Shown piece after piece: positions 60,501 through 64,000 of a DNA stretch of 64,000 nucleotides (positions are counted from its first letter, which is position 1; the number at the start of each line of letters is the position of its first letter). Source of the DNA: an uncultured bacterium (GTDB lineage: Bacteria; Armatimonadota; JACIXR01). A model generated the notes under the pieces. That model ran no database searches and was not told where the DNA came from. It worked only from the letters and a program-made list of their open reading frames with translations. The stretch spans positions 62,001 through 126,000 of the forward strand of contig CALITO010000002.1 in NCBI GenBank assembly GCA_938041455.1, written 5' to 3'. The position numbers and the translations under genes are program-made.

Positions 60501-62636
60501 AAAAATCCCAAGATAATCATTCGCAATGAGCCGAATCCCTTCGTCCAAACCTCACCTGCTCGGAACCTACTTATTAAATTGGACGATAATCTAATCAATG
60601 CGGGGGATTTAGAAGCAGGTAAGGAGCTCGCAATCTCCCTACCCTCCCTCACTCTTTCCCCAGATTATCCTGACCTCGTTCAAAAGGAATTGACGATTAC
60701 CTATTATTCGGGTGGGATAAAACAAGAAAAGAAAGAAACAATTTATTATGCGGTGTATCCTTCTTCTGTCTCAGCATTTAAGGGAGCAATACAGTCCATC
60801 TTCGTATTCAATCCTCGTTCCTCCGTTTTGGAAAACGAGCTATTGGAGATTCCTTGGAAGGGCGAAAAAGTGAGTGTAAGAAATGAGCGAGGGTTAATAG
60901 TTCCATCTTGTATCCAAAATGGGAAGCTTTATTTTGCCCCAACGGTTGCTCCAAAAAACTCTGCGGTATACTATATTTCCCACTGGGAAGAACCCCCCAC
61001 GACGGACCTGTCGTTCAAAAGGGAGAAGAATTTAGTAAAAATAGAGAATTCGTATTTCTCCCTTGTTTTTGACGAGGACAGGGGAGGATCTCTTATATCC
61101 TTTCTATCCAAGATAACGAATAAGGATTATGGAGGGGGTGTTTCGGGCGCATCCTATGGAGAATTCGGCAGATTTGACCCCCTCAATCCCGCGATAAGCG
61201 CCGACAAATTCATAAAAGACCAGATAAAATACCAATCAGAAGGCAAGGGCAAAATTCAGGTGCTTGCTTCCTCTCCCTTATATATATCGCTCTTAATCTC
61301 CTATGAGGATGACTCTATAAAGGCAAGGCAGTATGTAGATGTCTATGCTTTCCGGGATTCCTTCCGTATCCGCTCAGAAGTTGAGCCGAAGAAACCTTAC
61401 CCTGAAATAAGCCCATTTGCCTTGAAATTAACCACACACTCCCTCTCAAAAATTTACCCCAATTTCGTTGGAATAGAAACTCAAGATCCCTCCCCCCACT
61501 TTGGTTGGAGAGAAGGTCCATATGTTCCTCCTTACATCACTTTTATGGAACCAAACAGATTTCCCGAAAGCATCTCCTTCATTCTAAGGGATAAGAAGAA
61601 TTTAACCCATATTCGCTATGGTTTCTTCCCACCCCTAAGGGGTAAACCCGGACCCCGCACTTACGCCTGGGTTGAGTTCCTCTCCAAAGAACCGAAGCCA
61701 TCCTATGTAGACCTCCTTATTAAGCTCCATCCAGGTTACCATATCGTTGCTGAGGAAAGTTATAATGATTTTCAAACCCCTCCTTACTTCGTGGTTTCTG
61801 GAAAAATTCACCCCGAAAGAGTAGAGCAATCCACAGTTTATTCCCCTCCCTGGTTAGATACCTATAGGGTTAACCGCATCAAGTTCACTATCCTGCCCAG
61901 GGAAGACCTCCACGACGAGGTAGTTAGCATTAGGCTCCCTTTAGAAGATGACATCGTGGAGGACTCTTTCAAGGCGATGGAATATGGTGAAGATTGGGAA
62001 TTGTTGGGAGAAAGACTCTGTATTTATGATAAAGGAAGCGGGGAATTAAGATTTCTCTTGAGCGGTAGGAGTGAAAAAGGAATTCCTCGCCAGTTTCTTA
62101 TCTATTTCGCCAAGGGGAAAGAAAAACCCTCTCAAAGTCCCGCTTTTTTACTTCCTGCCGAGCGTTTGTTGAATCCTTCGTTTGAAGCCGAGGGAGAAGG
62201 ATGGGCTTTCAACAACGCTTCCCTATATAGTGAAGAAGCACATAGTGGGAAATATTGTGCCCTTTTGTCCCTTTCCACCGGGCAAGGATACTCCCTTCTC
62301 ACTAACGATTCCTTGAAAGTTATCCCTCATTCAAGATATAGAGTTTCCTTCTATGCCAAGGTGTTAGAAGGCCGGGGGCTTTTAAGAACTAACTTCTACC
62401 AGGACCAAAGATACGATTTCGAACAGGTAGTCGTTCCCCTCATAAATGACGGAAAGTGGCACAAATACGAGGTAGAGGTCCCCACAGGTGATTTTCCTCC
62501 CAATGTGCATCCCTATTTTCGCCTATGGGCAATAGGAAGTCCTCAGGTTGTGCTTGTTGATGATGTAGAAGTTGTCCCTTTGGAAAGAAGAGAAAAAGTA
62601 GATATAATCATTGGTGAAAAGGAGGAATTGAAATGA
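57591..62636 (+). CDS. Very large secreted multidomain GH99-like glycoside hydrolase
   Basis: I start at ATG 57591, which follows GAGGAGGGGG and precedes a signal peptide (SILVCMLIFPLALSLA); about 1681 residues. The N-terminal ~360 residues form a TIM-barrel-like domain starting RPWICDTYFYWYTWDYD, with LLHLSWNEWWEGSNLEPCWEHG, the pattern of GH99/WbsX-like proteins. An amidotransferase-like domain follows (AKVALLLNEWPLLSGEG; FQLIIAPSCEVGF), then several beta-sandwich domains. One, near residues 1160-1300 (ENSYFSLVFDEDRGGSLISFLSK), resembles GH38/mutarotase folds. The C-terminus is a CBM-like module (RLLNPSFEAEGEGWAFNNASL; VVLVDDVEVVPL). It lies 25 nt after ftsZ. Substrate unknown. Confidence 0.72.
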   Translation: MPTMEKFMGRSILVCMLIFPLALSLALERPWICDTYFYWYTWDYDKKLGNWLGGVYNTPLSGYYDSRTYKDNKRSLWQAGEWGITHHFIDYWAPDWLGEGGVMREKIVFKAAEDLQKEGYDIWMSYYQDGWNFDTKHFSNNISQKRDTFLWLQLFSSSPVLVRLNGLPYKLIYSRNGFPQTTIDNEGFASYLRSIYPSIQTLNEEWGTNFSSFDEVKMNFNSPGHQRAYSIKYQYEIWRKEWEKLDKLVQQEFGLPGMRVSFDVGYEPFMGFNYSLFAKILGGPHSYAGIFGQPQEQDVERFIQSIVAKKYNTVFFDHFKNFYTDWEIRIPGTCYPPEPFHFDRFWCSALLRYSEALLHLSWNEWWEGSNLEPCWEHGKKYCEKNLFWATLMWEIFPQLRDFGKGAKVALLLNEWPLLSGEGNIKELYQTIQMLRQLNIPFDLIPDDLLSRETLSHFQLIIAPSCEVGFGYNQNGERVLDLLLDWLKQGENRKLIVSGNARLYQVLGLEETRKEGAIEPGKDLNVFVDFGEKGDEKFILKGASSQEDWGALPPEAYGKAERRLTVRWLPGAGTRTTLLLPLSPKRELVLRFRANALWDNQIAFLLNGKEAGKINILPGWNDYELRIPASLVNDYMGELTLDFQKANIPSQLDPQRFPAENRVCNIAIDWLQLSTPNFPPGKEENIYSLPQQSVVFQKNFLPLSFPLPYRKVPAIYPQRGIILSHYRLSNIPRDMIIPFSKGEVFYINGSLSDIEDKRYWGTILKWAGFPPPEYVSGENIIGNIYWVDNTAIVLAYNHNIKKEPILTIKVPAKNLPLAEAISLNSDGASFKKITYRKSGEFIETKTKLSYYASFAFVFSPIKLLNNSFTIVKGGKTALPLEIENLTDKPQQVIIRLRARFPTLISREIKLLLQPKARKIVRFPLLAKDTIDWGQKTIVVEFEGDWGRSIFPRPLIVMDLPNLVLTNKVVDCKNPKIIIRNEPNPFVQTSPARNLLIKLDDNLINAGDLEAGKELAISLPSLTLSPDYPDLVQKELTITYYSGGIKQEKKETIYYAVYPSSVSAFKGAIQSIFVFNPRSSVLENELLEIPWKGEKVSVRNERGLIVPSCIQNGKLYFAPTVAPKNSAVYYISHWEEPPTTDLSFKREKNLVKIENSYFSLVFDEDRGGSLISFLSKITNKDYGGGVSGASYGEFGRFDPLNPAISADKFIKDQIKYQSEGKGKIQVLASSPLYISLLISYEDDSIKARQYVDVYAFRDSFRIRSEVEPKKPYPEISPFALKLTTHSLSKIYPNFVGIETQDPSPHFGWREGPYVPPYITFMEPNRFPESISFILRDKKNLTHIRYGFFPPLRGKPGPRTYAWVEFLSKEPKPSYVDLLIKLHPGYHIVAEESYNDFQTPPYFVVSGKIHPERVEQSTVYSPPWLDTYRVNRIKFTILPREDLHDEVVSIRLPLEDDIVEDSFKAMEYGEDWELLGERLCIYDKGSGELRFLLSGRSEKGIPRQFLIYFAKGKEKPSQSPAFLLPAERLLNPSFEAEGEGWAFNNASLYSEEAHSGKYCALLSLSTGQGYSLLTNDSLKVIPHSRYRVSFYAKVLEGRGLLRTNFYQDQRYDFEQVVVPLINDGKWHKYEVEVPTGDFPPNVHPYFRLWAIGSPQVVLVDDVEVVPLERREKVDIIIGEKEELK

Positions 62637-63352
62637 GAACCAAAATATCGTTTTATTTAGTTATATTGAGCATTGCCGCACTATGTGCTGCTCCGAAGGT
62701 TGGAGAGCAATTTAACTATAAGATAAAGCTTTCCATAACTCCGGACAAAGGGCAACCGATGACTATGGAGCTACTCTTTAACCAAAAGATTAAGTCTGTG
62801 AACAAAGACAATTCTTTTGTTGTAGAGATAACCCAAAAACTTCCCCAACAAACGACGCAAAAACAAGCAAATATCCAACCTTTCTCGCTCACCCTGAGGA
62901 TAGACAAAAATGGCAAGCCAACCATTATGGGGAAGAGTCAAAGCGCTTCCCCACTGCCTGCACCCCCTAGTATGTTACCTTCCCTCGCTGGCATATTACC
63001 TATACCACCAAACCTTTCTAAGGGAAAGAGCTTCAGTATAACTGTGCCGGAAAATCCCAAATCGCCCATTGTTTTCAAACATCTGGGTGAAGCGAACTAT
63101 AAAGGAAAGAAATATCCCAAAATATCTATGACTATTCCCTCTACAACTTTTTCCTCTTCTTCCCCCCAAGATGAGACTAAGGTGGCATTAAAGGGAGAAG
63201 GGGTGTTCTTCACCCTTCCCGGGGATAACAGGATTCTCAACGGCAAGCTCACCCTCAAGGTGGAAACAAAAGGATATTCCTATACACCGGAAAAAAAGAA
63301 GATCCCCTTAGACTCGAAAAGCACAATCGTTGTGGAAATAGAGAAACTTTGA
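62633..63352 (+). CDS. Secreted protein of unknown function (A)
   Basis: The signal peptide MRTKISFYLVILSIAALCAAPK is clear. The mature part is beta-rich: KVGEQFNYKIKLSITPDKGQPM, LTLRIDKNGKPTIMGKSQ, a Pro-rich stretch (LPAPPSMLPSLAGILPIPPN) and a second half with FKHLGEANYKGKKYPKISM. It resembles proteins that start from 'G-x-x-F-x-Y' and compare a response with a baseline, but I do not recognise a named family with certainty. It overlaps the giant GH gene by 4 nt and shares its layout with the next gene. Confidence 0.75.
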   Translation: MRTKISFYLVILSIAALCAAPKVGEQFNYKIKLSITPDKGQPMTMELLFNQKIKSVNKDNSFVVEITQKLPQQTTQKQANIQPFSLTLRIDKNGKPTIMGKSQSASPLPAPPSMLPSLAGILPIPPNLSKGKSFSITVPENPKSPIVFKHLGEANYKGKKYPKISMTIPSTTFSSSSPQDETKVALKGEGVFFTLPGDNRILNGKLTLKVETKGYSYTPEKKKIPLDSKSTIVVEIEKL

Positions 63353-63405
63353 ACAGTTAGAAAGCGTCTAACTATTCAGAGACTACCAAAAAGGAGGTAT
63401 ATAAT

Positions 63406-64000
63406 ATGAGGTTTTGGAAAAGGTTGTTTTGGATTGGATTATTGGTGATATTTTCCCTGCCTTTCGTCATAGCCCAGGAAAAAGTTACTCTGGAGTATAA
63501 GTTCAAGGAAGGGCAGACACTGTATATGCTGGTGGCCATTCAAGGGCAAGTTAGCATCCAACTGCCAGAGAGTGTCCAGCAAGAGGCTATGTCCCCTGCC
63601 TTCCCAATTAGTATGGCGCTGATTGTCTCCCAGAAGACTTTGAAAGTCTACAGCGATGGCGCAGCGGATATGGAATACAAGTTCGTTGATGGGAAGATAT
63701 ATATGATGGGGCAGGAGATATCCCTCCTCGAACAACAGCAACAACTTCCCCAAACAATACGCCTTAGGATAGGTAAGAAAGGGAACATAATCAAACTGCT
63801 CACCCCTATATCCACACAACAAGCTCCGGGGATAGTCGGCATTGGCTTTGACCCCAATATGTTCATAAATAACCTCTCCCAAGTTCCCGTCCTTCCGGAG
63901 CAGGAGGTAGGAATAGGGGATAAATGGGAATTGAAAATGGACATCGATTTGGCCCCCTTGGGTAAATTTAACATACTTTCCAAGATGAGTTTGACAGGCT
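63406..64000 (+). CDS. Secreted protein of unknown function (B), 3' partial
   Basis: The frame opens at ATG 63406 with AAGGAGG upstream and is uninterrupted to the window edge (198 codons). The signal peptide is RLFWIGLLVIFSLPFVIAQ. The mature sequence EKVTLEYKFKEGQTLYMLVAIQGQ, LRIGKKGNIIKLLTP and LPEQEVGIGDKWELKMDIDL parallels protein A in order (opening strand, repeated LRI-K-G line, Pro-flanked middle, K/G-W/F line), so the two are probably related. Function unknown. Confidence 0.8.
   Translation, partial: MRFWKRLFWIGLLVIFSLPFVIAQEKVTLEYKFKEGQTLYMLVAIQGQVSIQLPESVQQEAMSPAFPISMALIVSQKTLKVYSDGAADMEYKFVDGKIYMMGQEISLLEQQQQLPQTIRLRIGKKGNIIKLLTPISTQQAPGIVGIGFDPNMFINNLSQVPVLPEQEVGIGDKWELKMDIDLAPLGKFNILSKMSLTG

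Overview
The window reads as a chromosomal segment of a free-living diderm (two-membrane) bacterium. The envelope evidence is an apolipoprotein N-acyltransferase, two predicted outer-membrane beta-barrels (one behind an SLH-like N-terminus, a tethering style of terrabacterial diderms), and many secreted proteins. A meso-DAP MurE motif, a DUF881/small-basic-protein pair beside ftsA, and many secreted glycoside hydrolases would fit Armatimonadota or a related candidate phylum; that placement is inference. Genes are densely packed with 1-20 nt overlaps, TTG/GTG starts are common, and two genes appear to use even rarer start codons.

Layout. 1-2.0 kb: tail of a tandem-HTH protein gene and lnt (+). 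1.9-11.2 kb (-): a large SpoIVB-type S55/propeller exported protein, recO, deoC, a lone PTS EIIA(Glc)-type protein, a C45 acyltransferase-like protein and an FAD-dependent oxidoreductase. 11.3-15.8 kb: a DNA-modification island, with a decayed Eco57I/TaqI-type methyltransferase pseudogene (-), a CNNM/CorC transporter (+), and an A+T-rich pair in which a beta-class amino-methyltransferase overlaps an endonuclease III-like iron-sulfur DNA glycosylase. 15.9-28.0 kb: a glycan-degradation block (agarase-like GH, GH116-like with an embedded amidotransferase-like domain, pectate-lyase-3/golvesin protein, GH20 hexosaminidase, GH106-like protein). 27.9-35.0 kb (-): a URO-D family protein, then a tight operon of phosphatase, Clp1-type polynucleotide kinase, M20 peptidase, methyltransferase, GT2, SLH-barrel protein and panD. 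35.1-36.6 kb: initiator tRNA, a small outer-membrane barrel protein and pyrE. 36.6-39.2 kb (-): an M16 peptidase pair. 39.3-57.6 kb: a complete dcw cell-wall/division cluster, mraZ to ftsZ. 57.6-64.0 kb: a giant secreted GH99-like protein and two related secreted proteins, the last cut by the window edge.

How it works together. The dcw cluster supplies lipid II synthesis (murE, F, D, G, C, B, ddl, mraY) and the divisome (ftsL, I, W, Q, A, Z) from a sigma70-type promoter that overlaps a probable MraZ operator. The glycosidases probably break down external polysaccharide and glycoconjugates, although no sugar transporter is visible here. The least ordinary item is the methyltransferase-glycosylase pair: it looks like a restriction-modification operon in which an Fe-S HhH-GPD DNA glycosylase stands where the restriction enzyme would be. 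Next to it, the older methyltransferase gene is dead: it has lost its catalytic segment and carries two in-frame TAG codons, each inside a perfect hairpin and each where Tyr is expected.
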